Positions 51,895 through 61,287 of a stretch of DNA of 64,000 bases are shown in pieces. This stretch comes from Chitinophagaceae bacterium (GTDB taxonomy: Bacteria > Bacteroidota > Bacteroidia > Chitinophagales > Chitinophagaceae), in contig CP065012.1 in the NCBI GenBank assembly GCA_016699815.1, positions 806,001 to 870,000 on the forward strand, in the 5' to 3' direction. The notes beneath the pieces were generated by a model that ran no database searches, had not been told where the DNA came from, and saw only the letters and a list, made by a program, of their open reading frames with translations. Position 1 is the stretch's first letter. Each line of letters begins with the position of its first letter. A program made the translations under genes and the position numbers.

Positions 51895-52170
51895 ATGAAA
51901 AAAATCTTACTTACTCTTTTTGTTGGGTTTTGTTTTGGCAATTTAGTTTATGCGCAAGAATCGGCAAAAGTTGTCAAAAAGAAAAAAGTTATCCAGCGTA
52001 CATTTGGCACAGCGGATAAATCCACCAATCCTTACAACACTCCTGAATACCTGGAAAAAGTAAAAATTAAAAAAGAAAAAGCTGCTGCTATTGAAGCAGG
52101 CAAACTTACTCCTGCTGTTACTTCACAAGGTTCCAGGGAAAAATTAAAAGCAGATAAAAAAGACAATTAA
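51895..52170 (+). CDS. Small secreted Lys-rich protein
   Basis: 91 residues; unrecognised. Signal peptide (KKILLTLFVGFCFGNLVYAQ), then a strongly basic mature part of about 70 residues rich in Lys (VVKKKKVIQRTFGTADKS; EYLEKVKIKKEKAAAIEAGK; EKLKADKKDN). No cysteine in the mature part and no T9SS signal. It has its own -7 box and a hairpin after it, and lies directly in front of two giant T9SS proteins; a link to them is possible but unproven. Confidence 0.75.
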   Translation: MKKILLTLFVGFCFGNLVYAQESAKVVKKKKVIQRTFGTADKSTNPYNTPEYLEKVKIKKEKAAAIEAGKLTPAVTSQGSREKLKADKKDN

Positions 52171-52195
52171 TAATTTGTAACATAATCTCTTTATC

Positions 52196-52214
52196 CCGGG
52201 TAAAATTTACCCGG
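52196..52214 (+). terminator. Hairpin after the small secreted protein gene
   Basis: Near-palindrome CCGGGTAAA / TTTACCCGG around one base, effectively a 7-bp stem with a 5-nt loop, 26 nt after the stop at 52170. U-tract is poor. Confidence 0.55.
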
Positions 52215-52258
52215 TATTATGCATTGCTTAAGCCATGCTCTTCTTTAAATAAATTAAA

Positions 52259-55200
52259 ATGATGCAATCCAAAACTACTATCAACAAAATTAAGTTGTCG
52301 AAATTATGGACATTAACAGCCATAACTTTCCTTACTTTATTTACAGGTTTGGCAGGAGCCCAAACATATACCAACGGCCCTTTAAGCACCGGAGCCACTT
52401 CATCTACAGGTACTGCCGCCCCTACAGGATATACCTGGAGCGAAGTTCAGGCAGGTAATACCAACGCCGGTTTTGGCGCCAATATTACTGCAGGCTTCAC
52501 CGTTGCCGATGATTTTACTGTACCTGCAGGCGGCTGGAATTTAACTACAGCAAGATTTTATGCCTATTCTACAGGATTTGCTGGTACTACATCTCCTTTT
52601 GTAGATGTGAGAATACAAATTTTTAATACCGACCCTTCAGTAGGTTCACCTACGCCAATATTTGGCAACCTTACAACCAACAGGTTTGTATCTTCTGCAG
52701 ATGCAAATATGTATCGCATATTTAATGGTGCACCTGGTACTACAAGGCGCATTTGGGAAATTGTTGCAAACATTAACACTTCACTTACCCCGGGTACATA
52801 TTGGATAGAGTGGCAATTGGGTAATGGTGGTATCAGCAACTTTTCACCTCCGGCAACAATTGTGGGCCAGGTAACCCAGGCAGGGTGGAACGGCAAACAA
52901 CATGACATAAATGCTGCTACCTGGGTAAATTTATTAGATGGTGCTAATGCACAGGACATGCCATTTAAACTCGATTATAATACCGGTTCATGTTCCGGTA
53001 CGCCAGCTCCTGGTAATACTATTGCAAGCGCAACTACAATTTGCCAAAATATTCCTTTAAACTTAAGTTTACAAAATGCCACTTCCGGTGCAGGAGTTAC
53101 CTACCAATGGCAATCTTCAGCAGATGGAACAACCTGGACAAATATAACAGGAGCAACAAATGCTACTTATACCACTACACTTACAGCCACAACATATTTT
53201 CAATGCGTTGTTACCTGTAGTGGTAACAATGGCACTTCAACACCGGTACTTATTAATATGGTACCCTGCTATTGCGATGCAGGTGCATCGGGCAGTTTTG
53301 AAAGAATTGGAAACGTAAAATTAGGAACTATTGATAATAGCTCAACAGGCGGCAGCGGATACCAGGATTTTACCGCTGTTTCTACAGATGTAATTGCCGG
53401 AGCAACCATGCCTTTTACCGTAACTTCAACAAATGGTTTTGGTGGAGACAGGATAAAAATATGGATTGATTTTAACCAGGATTTTGACTTTACAGATCCG
53501 GGTGAACAAGTGTATTTAGCGCCTACAAACAGTGCAGGACCATACAATGGCACCATCATCATTCCTTCCGGTGCTACCCTTGGTGCAACAAGAATGAGAA
53601 TACGGTTGTATGATAATACAGATAGCGATAATAATGGATCATGCGGTACCGATAATTGGGGTGAAGTAGAAGATTACACCGTAAATGTTACTCCTTGTGT
53701 TCCAATAAGCGTTACAACGCAACCAACAAGTCAATCGGCAAGTTGCGGACAAAATGCAACATTCTCTATAGCATTAACCGGAAGCGCACCTTCGGCTTCA
53801 TGGGAGTACAGGACAAGTGCTAGCGGCATTTGGCAAAATGTACCTAATGCTGCACCCTATAGCGGTGTAAATACCAACACACTAACGATTACTGCAGTTA
53901 CATCAGCATTAGAGGGATATCAATACCGTGCCGTATTTCAGGGGGCATGTACTGCATTAGACCACAGCAGTATAGGGACTTTAACAGTTACGCCTTTAAT
54001 TGCCGATGTTAATCCACCATCTGCAACAATTTGTGCAGGTACTATTCAGCAATTATCATTAACCAATTTAACTTCTACCCTGCAATCTTCCACCTTTGCT
54101 TCAGGTAGTGTAAACCTTGCAATACCTTCTGCAGATGATGGAAGTTTATTTGATTCAAATGTGATACCTGTTTCCGGTATCCCTGCAGGCTCAATTATTA
54201 CCGATTTTAAAGTAACATTAAATGTTGCACACCCATGGATTGGCGATGCATGTTTTGTGCTGAAAGGGCCAAACGGACAAGTATTAAACCTTGATTACTT
54301 CTTAACAGGAACTGGTGGAGTAGACATATCTACTGGTTTTACGAATACCGTATTTAGTCCTTTGGGAACCACTGTGCTAAATGCAGGCACAAACCCATGG
54401 ACAGGGCTTTTCAAAGCAGATGCCATGACAGCTACTGTTCCAACTGGTTTCCCACCAAGCGGCCCTGTAGGATATACTCCAACTACCAGCACTTGGAATA
54501 ATTTGTATAGTACCTTAAATGGCGACTGGACACTGGCATTTTATGATTATTTTGATGCATCGGATGATGGCACGCTTAACAACTGGAGCATCACTATTTC
54601 TTACACTTCTCCAACTTTTGCAGAAGGAACATGGACAGGCCCTGCAGGTACCATCTTTACCGATGCAGCCGCAACCATTCCTTACACAGGCACACCTGCA
54701 ACTACTGTATATGTATTGCCTACAGAAGGCGGCGTAAACAATTATGATGTAAGCTTCAGTACTGCTATTTGCCAATCAAGTGTAACAACCGTTCCTGTTA
54801 CTGTAAACATTCCTTTAAGCGGAACATCAACAGTAGATGATCAATCAGCGTGTGAAGGAACAGGTACTACATTTAGTTCATCTACACCCGAAAACGGCCA
54901 GCCGGTAAATCACCAATGGTATATGAGTACCGATGGTGGAGCAACCTTTACTGAAGTACATAACGGTGGAATTTACAGTGGGGCTACCACAGCATCACTT
55001 TCCATTAGCAGTGTTTCAATGGGTATGGATGGATATGTTTATTATGATTCTTTATACATACCTGTATGTAACAGTACACTCCATTCAGGAAACGGAACCC
55101 TTACCGTACATGCAAATCCAACACCGTCTTTATCAGCAAATCCATCTGCTTTATTCCCGGGAATAAGCACAACGATTAATGTAAATGGCGCATCCGGAAG

Positions 55201-55615
55201 CTATACCTGGAATTACAATGGATCAACTATTGGAAATACCAGCTCAAGCTTACCTGTAAATGTAGATGAATTAGGTACTTATAATGTAACTGTGGTAGAT
55301 GAAAATGGATGCGAAGGCTCCTCTTCATCAATAACCATTAGGGATTCCGTAACGTCAACCTTATTCATTTATCCTAATCCAACAAATAATGGTCAGTTTA
55401 ATGTAAGGTATTACAGTAATTCTAACCAGGGTGGCCGTACGATAAATGTATTTGACAGCAAAGGATCCAGAGTTTACTCCAACACATTTTCAATTTTTGG
55501 AGCGTATACCAATATGCCCGTTAATCTTTCAAACCTTAGTAAAGGTGTTTACACCGTAGAACTGGCAGAAAGAAGCGGAAAGCGTATTAAAACAGGAAGA
55601 ATATTAGTTTTATAA
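52259..55615 (+). CDS. Giant multidomain T9SS-secreted protein (copy 1)
   Basis: 1118 residues with a long signal peptide ending near LAGAQ. Domain order: N-terminal unnamed beta domain (about 40-240, VADDFTVPAGGWNLTTARFY), Ig-like domain with YQWQSSADGTTW, GEVED domain (about 340-480, IWIDFNQDFDFTDPGEQVYL and NWGEVEDYTVNV), a further Ig-like domain, a P-domain-like module (about 620-780, HPWIGDACFVLKGPNG), two more Ig-like modules and a C-terminal T9SS sorting domain (TLFIYPNPTNNGQFNVRYYS ... GVYTVELAERSGKRIKTGRI). Probably surface-attached or released. No enzyme domain seen. Strong terminator downstream; a paralog follows. Confidence 0.88.
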   Translation: MMQSKTTINKIKLSKLWTLTAITFLTLFTGLAGAQTYTNGPLSTGATSSTGTAAPTGYTWSEVQAGNTNAGFGANITAGFTVADDFTVPAGGWNLTTARFYAYSTGFAGTTSPFVDVRIQIFNTDPSVGSPTPIFGNLTTNRFVSSADANMYRIFNGAPGTTRRIWEIVANINTSLTPGTYWIEWQLGNGGISNFSPPATIVGQVTQAGWNGKQHDINAATWVNLLDGANAQDMPFKLDYNTGSCSGTPAPGNTIASATTICQNIPLNLSLQNATSGAGVTYQWQSSADGTTWTNITGATNATYTTTLTATTYFQCVVTCSGNNGTSTPVLINMVPCYCDAGASGSFERIGNVKLGTIDNSSTGGSGYQDFTAVSTDVIAGATMPFTVTSTNGFGGDRIKIWIDFNQDFDFTDPGEQVYLAPTNSAGPYNGTIIIPSGATLGATRMRIRLYDNTDSDNNGSCGTDNWGEVEDYTVNVTPCVPISVTTQPTSQSASCGQNATFSIALTGSAPSASWEYRTSASGIWQNVPNAAPYSGVNTNTLTITAVTSALEGYQYRAVFQGACTALDHSSIGTLTVTPLIADVNPPSATICAGTIQQLSLTNLTSTLQSSTFASGSVNLAIPSADDGSLFDSNVIPVSGIPAGSIITDFKVTLNVAHPWIGDACFVLKGPNGQVLNLDYFLTGTGGVDISTGFTNTVFSPLGTTVLNAGTNPWTGLFKADAMTATVPTGFPPSGPVGYTPTTSTWNNLYSTLNGDWTLAFYDYFDASDDGTLNNWSITISYTSPTFAEGTWTGPAGTIFTDAAATIPYTGTPATTVYVLPTEGGVNNYDVSFSTAICQSSVTTVPVTVNIPLSGTSTVDDQSACEGTGTTFSSSTPENGQPVNHQWYMSTDGGATFTEVHNGGIYSGATTASLSISSVSMGMDGYVYYDSLYIPVCNSTLHSGNGTLTVHANPTPSLSANPSALFPGISTTINVNGASGSYTWNYNGSTIGNTSSSLPVNVDELGTYNVTVVDENGCEGSSSSITIRDSVTSTLFIYPNPTNNGQFNVRYYSNSNQGGRTINVFDSKGSRVYSNTFSIFGAYTNMPVNLSNLSKGVYTVELAERSGKRIKTGRILVL

Positions 55616-55634
55616 AAAAGATTGATATTTTTTT

Positions 55635-55671
55635 AAAAAAAAGGGGCTGATTTTCGTCAGCCCCTTTTTTT
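55635..55671 (+). terminator. Terminator after giant T9SS copy 1
   Basis: GGGGCTGA / TCAGCCCC stem (55643-55650, 55657-55664) with a 6-nt loop, flanked by A8 and T7. A textbook intrinsic terminator, 19 nt after the stop. Confidence 0.92.
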
Positions 55672-55730
55672 CCCCTAACTTTATGACTGAATTTACCAAA
55701 AGTGCTTTTTTTCATTAAACCATTCATCAC

Positions 55731-58700
55731 ATGAAACATTTTTACAAGAAAGCAAGGCTGTTCTTATTAATCATCAGCAGCTTAGTTGCAACAAATGTAT
55801 TTGCCCAAATAAACGAGGGTTTTACAACGGCAATTCCTTTGCCAACCGGCTGGGCCTCTCAAAACCTTAGTGGACCAACAATTGGCAGTACCGGTTGGTT
55901 TCAGGGTAACACTACTGTTTTCAATGCCTATAATGGCGCACCTACTTCTTACATTGCTGCAAATTTTAATAATGTTGCAGGTTCGGGAACAATCAGTAAC
56001 TGGTTGTTTACCCCGGAAGTTCCATTAGCCAATGGAAATATTATTTCATTTTATACCCGTGGTACAGGAAGTATTTTTCCTGACAGGCTCCAACTACGTT
56101 TAAGTACTTCAGGCTCCAGCGTTAATGCAGGAACATCTGAAACTTCGGTTGGAGATTTTACCACTTTGCTTTTAGATATTAACTCTACTTACGCAACTTA
56201 CCCGGATACCTGGACGCTTTTTACCGTAACACTTTCAGGTTTAGCCGGGCCAACAACTGGAAGATTTGCCTTTAGATATTTTGTGGAAGATGGCGGACCA
56301 GCAGGTAACAATTCTGATTATATGGGAATTGACCAGGTTACTTACGGCGCATCTTGCAGTGGCACGCCAACTCCTGGAAACACCCTATCTACAACAACTA
56401 CAGCTTGCCCCGGTGTTCCTTTTACTTTATCATTACAAGATCCAGGTGGCCTTGGTATAACTTATCAATGGCAATCGGGCCCATCTGCTACCGGCCCATG
56501 GACAAATATTACCGGTGCTACAACAGCAACTTATGTTACCAATACGTCAAGCGCTATTTTCTATCAATGCGTAGTAAACTGCGGTGCCAATAGTGCAACC
56601 TCAACACCAGTTGGAATTACGATGAACCCGCCATCATCCTGTTATTGCATTCCTCCAACCACTGCTTTCAATTGCACCGATGATGATGTAATGACCAATG
56701 TTACCTTCGGTTCATCTTTAAATAATACATCTGCTTGCTCTACTAACGGATATGGTGATTACACTTCAACCATACCTGCAACAGATATTACTGCAGGTGA
56801 TGCAGCGCCTATTTCTGTAACTACCGAAGATTCCTGGACAGAAGCCGTGGGTGTATGGATTGACTATAACCAAAGTGGTACATTTGAAGCCAGTGAATTT
56901 ACATCTTTAGGTACAACAGCCGCTGGCAGTGGTGGCATACATGCAGGTACTATTAATGTACCAGGCACTGCACTAACAGGTGTTACCCGTATGAGGGTGA
57001 GGGTACAATTCTCAACATTATTTACCGGAGGAAATGCCTGTAATGCCCTGGCATTTGGAGAAACCGAAGATTACCTGGTAAATATTTTACCCTGTATCCC
57101 TGTTACCGTTACGGAGCAACCCACAAGCCAATCAACAGCTTGCGGACAGGACGCCAGCTTCCATATAGGATTGGCTGGTAGCAGCCCATCAGTGTTCTGG
57201 GAATATAGAACAAGTGCTTCTGCCAACTGGCAAAATGTACCCAACTCAGCACCTTACAGTGATGTAAATACTGCAACACTTTTAATAACAAATGCACCTG
57301 GTTCAATAAATGGATACCAATACCGTGCAGTTTACCAGGGTGGCTGCGCCGCAGTTGATTTTAGTAGTGTGGTAACATTATCTATCACTCCTTTAAATCC
57401 TGTGGTAAATCCTCCATCTGCAAATATTTGCAGCGGAACCATTCAACAATTATCTTTAACAAATACCGTTTCCTCTGTACAAACAACTACGTTTGTTGCA
57501 ACAGGTTTACCGGTTAATATTCCGGATAATACCTTCCCAATAACCAATGCTTTAGCAGTTCCTATACAAGTTTCGGGAATACCGGCAGGCTCTATTATCC
57601 AAAATATTGGTATTAAATTTACATTACCTCATACATGGGTAGGTGATGTTGTGATGAACCTGCAAGCGCCAAACAACACTTCATTAAGCATGTTTGCATT
57701 ATTGGATAATGCTTCAGGTAGTAATGGTACTGCAAACTTTACCAATACAACAATTGATTCTATTTCAACCACAGCTATAAGTGGCGCACCTGCTCCAAGA
57801 ACGGGTAGCTTTGGCGCAGAAAGATGGTTGATTACCAATCCAAGTTTTGGTAATATCGCTACAACAAATACTACGTGGGCAGGTTTATTATCTACCATCA
57901 ACGGTACCTGGAACATACTTGTAGCAGACCTTGGTGGCGGTGATGTAGGTAGTGTAAATGCAGCTGAATTATTCATTACTTATACTGCACCAAACTTTGC
58001 ACAAGGTGTATGGACAGGCCCTGCAGGTACAATATTTACGGATGCATCAGCAACTACTCCTTACACCGGAACTCCTGCAACTACAGTTTATGTACTACCT
58101 ACTGCAGCAGGTGTAAACAATTATAATGTAAGTTTCAGTACAGCTACATGTCAATCAACTGTAGCTACAGTACCCGTAACCGTTAATGAAGCCATTTCCG
58201 GTACTTCTACAGTAGATAACCAGGCAGCATGCGATGGCAGTAGTGTTACCTTTACTGCCTCAGAACCAGAAGGTGGTTCTATAATTAATCACCAATGGTA
58301 TTTAAGTACAAATGGAGGAGCAACCTTTACTGCATTAAGTAATGGTGGCGGATATAGCGGTGTCACAACAAGTTCATTGAGCATTAGCTCAATTAACCCC
58401 GATATGAATGGCTATGTATATTACGATTCAATGTATGTACCTATTTGTAACAGCGTTTTGCAGGCTACAGCAGGCACATTAACCGTATATCCAAACCCAA
58501 CACTTGTTGTTGCAGCCAATCCCTACTCTGCTTTGTTCCCCGGCCTCACTACTACATTATCAGTTGCTACATCACCCAATGCTGCAGAATCTATTGAATG
58601 GATATATGATGGATCTGTGGCAGGTACACAAGCAAACCTGCCTGTTGATGTAGATCATCTTGGTAATTACTATGCTGTAGTAGAAGACGTAAATGGTTGT

Positions 58701-59003
58701 ATGGCCACTTCTGCATCTTATACTATTAGAGATTCTGCAACAGCTACACTATTTATTTATCCTAGCCCGGCACCTAACGGACAATTTAATGTGAGGTATC
58801 ACAGTATTACCAACCAGGGTGGCCGCACTTTAAATGTATTTGATAGTAAAGGTGCAAGGGTGTACAGCAAAATTTTCACAATATTTGGTCCATATACCAA
58901 TATGCCTGTAAACCTTTCTAATTTAAGTAAAGGAATTTATACAGTTGAGCTTGCCGACAGAGGTGGCAAACGTATAAAAACAGGAAGAGTACTTGTTTTG
59001 TAA
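55731..59003 (+). CDS. Giant multidomain T9SS-secreted protein (copy 2)
   Basis: 1090 residues, signal peptide LFLLIISSLVATNVFAQ. The N-terminal domain differs from copy 1: it is a choice-of-anchor J-type module (about 25-210, NEGFTTAIPLPTGWASQNLS, NWLFTPEVPLANGNIISFYT). From about residue 215 onward it parallels copy 1: Ig-like (YQWQSGPSATGPWTNITGAT), GEVED (VGVWIDYNQSGTFEASEFTS; AFGETEDYLVNI), Ig-like, P-domain-like (HTWVGDVVMNLQAPN), two Ig-like modules and a near-identical T9SS sorting domain (TLFIYPSPAPNGQFNVRYHS). The two genes are tandem paralogs with a shuffled first domain. Adhesion or binding role inferred. Confidence 0.88.
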   Translation: MKHFYKKARLFLLIISSLVATNVFAQINEGFTTAIPLPTGWASQNLSGPTIGSTGWFQGNTTVFNAYNGAPTSYIAANFNNVAGSGTISNWLFTPEVPLANGNIISFYTRGTGSIFPDRLQLRLSTSGSSVNAGTSETSVGDFTTLLLDINSTYATYPDTWTLFTVTLSGLAGPTTGRFAFRYFVEDGGPAGNNSDYMGIDQVTYGASCSGTPTPGNTLSTTTTACPGVPFTLSLQDPGGLGITYQWQSGPSATGPWTNITGATTATYVTNTSSAIFYQCVVNCGANSATSTPVGITMNPPSSCYCIPPTTAFNCTDDDVMTNVTFGSSLNNTSACSTNGYGDYTSTIPATDITAGDAAPISVTTEDSWTEAVGVWIDYNQSGTFEASEFTSLGTTAAGSGGIHAGTINVPGTALTGVTRMRVRVQFSTLFTGGNACNALAFGETEDYLVNILPCIPVTVTEQPTSQSTACGQDASFHIGLAGSSPSVFWEYRTSASANWQNVPNSAPYSDVNTATLLITNAPGSINGYQYRAVYQGGCAAVDFSSVVTLSITPLNPVVNPPSANICSGTIQQLSLTNTVSSVQTTTFVATGLPVNIPDNTFPITNALAVPIQVSGIPAGSIIQNIGIKFTLPHTWVGDVVMNLQAPNNTSLSMFALLDNASGSNGTANFTNTTIDSISTTAISGAPAPRTGSFGAERWLITNPSFGNIATTNTTWAGLLSTINGTWNILVADLGGGDVGSVNAAELFITYTAPNFAQGVWTGPAGTIFTDASATTPYTGTPATTVYVLPTAAGVNNYNVSFSTATCQSTVATVPVTVNEAISGTSTVDNQAACDGSSVTFTASEPEGGSIINHQWYLSTNGGATFTALSNGGGYSGVTTSSLSISSINPDMNGYVYYDSMYVPICNSVLQATAGTLTVYPNPTLVVAANPYSALFPGLTTTLSVATSPNAAESIEWIYDGSVAGTQANLPVDVDHLGNYYAVVEDVNGCMATSASYTIRDSATATLFIYPSPAPNGQFNVRYHSITNQGGRTLNVFDSKGARVYSKIFTIFGPYTNMPVNLSNLSKGIYTVELADRGGKRIKTGRVLVL

Positions 59004-59020
59004 GAACCCGTTTTAAATTA

Positions 59021-59052
59021 AAAAAGCCCTCTAATATTAAGAGGGCTTTTTT
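59021..59052 (+). terminator. Terminator after giant T9SS copy 2
   Basis: AGCCCTCT / AGAGGGCT stem (59025-59032, 59040-59047) with a 7-nt loop and TTTTT after it, 18 nt past the stop. Confidence 0.9.
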
Positions 59053-59089
59053 ATTGATACCCAATCACATACGAAAGATTGATTTCCTG

Positions 59090-59120
59090 TTTGATTTGAC
59101 CCTAAAAACCTGTACCTTTG
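59090..59120 (+). promoter_or_regulatory. Promoter of rpsA
   Basis: TTTG (59090-59093), 19-nt spacer and TACCTTTG (59113-59120), a full consensus match; leader of about 27 nt to the ATG at 59152. Confidence 0.7.
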
Positions 59121-59123
59121 CTG

Positions 59124-59144
59124 CCCCGATTAAAAAACACGGGG
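59124..59144 (+). promoter_or_regulatory. Small hairpin in the rpsA leader
   Basis: CCCCG (59124-59128) and CGGGG (59140-59144) can form a 5-bp GC stem with an A-rich 11-nt loop, ending 7 nt before the ATG. Possible translational control site; short enough to be chance. Confidence 0.3.
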
Positions 59145-59151
59145 ATATATT

Positions 59152-61086
59152 ATGTCATTCAATATTATTAAACAATTAAACGCAGAAGAACAGGAGCCAA
59201 AAGCTGCCGAAAATGCTGAAGCTACTGCGTCAACAAATGAGCTTGTTCAGGAAACCACTACAACAGAAGCAACACCAGAAACTGCCCATGATGACTTTGA
59301 CTGGAGCAGGGATAAAAGAAATGTTTCTGCTTATTCGCAGGATGAAAAAGAAAAGTACGACAAAGTTTATGAGTCTACTTTCAGACAAATTAACGATGGT
59401 GAAATGATTATGGCAACCATTGAATCATTAACCAAAACCGATGCTGTAGTAAATATTGGGTTTAAAAGCGATGGTTTAATTTCCCTTAATGAATTCAGAG
59501 ATATACCAGGTGGTGTAAAGGTAGGAGAAGTAGTAGAAGTAATGGTTGTAGAAAAAGAAGACAGGGATGGTAACTTAAACCTTAGCCGTAAATCGGCCCG
59601 TATTACCCGTGCTTGGGAAAGAATTGTGGAAGTAAACAAAACCGGCGAAATTGTTACTGGTTGCGTTACCAGCAAAACCAAAGGCGGGCTTATTGTGGAT
59701 GTATTTGGTTTAGAAACTTTTCTTCCCGGTTCTCAAATAGATGTAAAACCTGTAACCGATTACGATCAGTTTGTGGGTAAAACTATGGAATTTAAAGTTG
59801 TAAAAATTAATGAAGCCATTAAGAACGCAGTAGTGAGCCATAAAGCGCTTATAGAAAGCGATATTGAAGCACAAAGGGCAGAAATTATTGGTAAGCTTGA
59901 AAAAGGGCAGGTACTTGAAGGAACTATCAAAAACATTACCGACTTTGGTGCGTTTCTTGACCTTGGCGGCTTAGATGGCTTGCTATACATTACTGATATT
60001 TCTTGGGGAAGAATTATCCATCCTGCAGAAGTGCTAAAGATGGACCAGAAATTAAATGTGGTGGTATTGGATTTTGATGATGATAAAAAACGCATCAGCC
60101 TTGGTTTAAAACAACTCACTCCTCACCCATGGGATACTTTGGCAGAAAACCTTAAAGAAGGTGAAATTATAAAAGGCAAAGTGGTAAATATTGAAGATTA
60201 CGGCGCTTTTCTTGAAATTAACCCCGGCGTTGAAGGCCTGGTACACGTAAGTGAAATTACCTGGGCAAATACACCAATTAATGCTAAAGAATTCTTTAAA
60301 ATAGGTGATGAATACGAAGCTAAAGTAGTAACCCTCGATAAAGAAACCCGTAAAATGAGCCTTTCTATTAAGCAATTGACAGAAGACCCATGGAGCACTA
60401 TAGAAAACAGGTTCCCCGAAGGAAGTAAACACAAAGGCATTGTAAAAAATATTACACCCTATGGTGTATTTGTTGAATTAGCAACAGGTATTGGCGGAAT
60501 GATTCACATTAGCGATTTAAGCTGGCTGAAACGTTTTAACAACCCTAACGAATATACCAAAGTGGGTAATGAAATTGAAAGCATCATCCTTAGCATTGAT
60601 AAAGAAGGACGCAAATTACAATTGGGCCATAAACAAATTGAAGAAGATCCCTGGGTAGGTTTGCAGGAAATCTTCACTATTGGTTCTGTACATGAAGGCA
60701 CTGTAATTAAAAAAGACGATAAAGGCGCTATGGTATTGTTACCATACGGTCTCGAAGGTTATACACCGGCCCGTCATTTAATGAAAGAAGATGGTAAATC
60801 TATAGGCATGGATGAAATAGCCAACTTTATGGTTTTAGAATTTGAAAAAGCAGACAAACGCATAGTACTTAGCCATAGCCGCTTGTGGGAGCAGGAAAAA
60901 GAAGAAGAAAAACAAGCCCACATTAAAGAAAAGAAAGCCGAAGCTGAAGTAACTAAAAAAGTGGTTAAAAATATCCAAAATAAAGTAGAAAAAGCTACGC
61001 TTGGTGACCTTAGCGCTTTAGCAGATATTAAAGCAAAGTTAGATAATGAATCACCTGCTTCAGCAGAAGATAATAAAGAAGCATAG
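59152..61086 (+). CDS. rpsA: 30S ribosomal protein S1
   Basis: 644 residues. After an acidic Glu/Ala/Thr-rich N-terminal tail of about 50 residues, six S1 RNA-binding repeats can be followed: IMATIESLTKTDAVVNIGFK, IVTGCVTSKTKGGLIVDVFG, VLEGTIKNITDFGAFLDLGG, IIKGKVVNIEDYGAFLEI, HKGIVKNITPYGVFVELATG and a degenerate last one (VHEGTVIKKDDKGAMVLLPY). A charged C-terminal tail closes it. S1 helps load mRNA on the 30S subunit; with weak Shine-Dalgarno use here it may be especially important (inference). Consensus promoter and intrinsic terminator make it monocistronic. Confidence 0.97.
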   Translation: MSFNIIKQLNAEEQEPKAAENAEATASTNELVQETTTTEATPETAHDDFDWSRDKRNVSAYSQDEKEKYDKVYESTFRQINDGEMIMATIESLTKTDAVVNIGFKSDGLISLNEFRDIPGGVKVGEVVEVMVVEKEDRDGNLNLSRKSARITRAWERIVEVNKTGEIVTGCVTSKTKGGLIVDVFGLETFLPGSQIDVKPVTDYDQFVGKTMEFKVVKINEAIKNAVVSHKALIESDIEAQRAEIIGKLEKGQVLEGTIKNITDFGAFLDLGGLDGLLYITDISWGRIIHPAEVLKMDQKLNVVVLDFDDDKKRISLGLKQLTPHPWDTLAENLKEGEIIKGKVVNIEDYGAFLEINPGVEGLVHVSEITWANTPINAKEFFKIGDEYEAKVVTLDKETRKMSLSIKQLTEDPWSTIENRFPEGSKHKGIVKNITPYGVFVELATGIGGMIHISDLSWLKRFNNPNEYTKVGNEIESIILSIDKEGRKLQLGHKQIEEDPWVGLQEIFTIGSVHEGTVIKKDDKGAMVLLPYGLEGYTPARHLMKEDGKSIGMDEIANFMVLEFEKADKRIVLSHSRLWEQEKEEEKQAHIKEKKAEAEVTKKVVKNIQNKVEKATLGDLSALADIKAKLDNESPASAEDNKEA

Positions 61087-61110
61087 TAAGTGCATTAAAA
61101 TTTTAAGGAT

Positions 61111-61139
61111 AGCGGATGAAGTTTTTCATCCGCTTTTTT
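61111..61139 (+). terminator. Terminator of rpsA
   Basis: 10-bp stem AGCGGATGAA / TTCATCCGCT with a 4-nt loop (61111-61134), then TTTTT; 24 nt after the stop. Confidence 0.9.
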
Positions 61140-61242
61140 AAGCACTATTTTTAAATAAAACAACTGCTTAAATTGAAAAAGAATTAGTGAAAAAAATTCA
61201 ATTACAATTATTCGGTCTCCCTCGGGGTATTTGTCATTAAAA

Positions 61243-61264
61243 AAGGCTGAAACAGTTCAGCCTT
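61243..61264 (-). terminator. Terminator of the penicillin-binding protein gene
   Basis: 9-bp stem AAGGCTGAA / TTCAGCCTT with a 4-nt loop, followed by T-run on the minus strand; 23 nt after the stop at 61288. Confidence 0.85.
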
Positions 61265-61287
61265 AAATCATAAATTATTTAGAAGAA

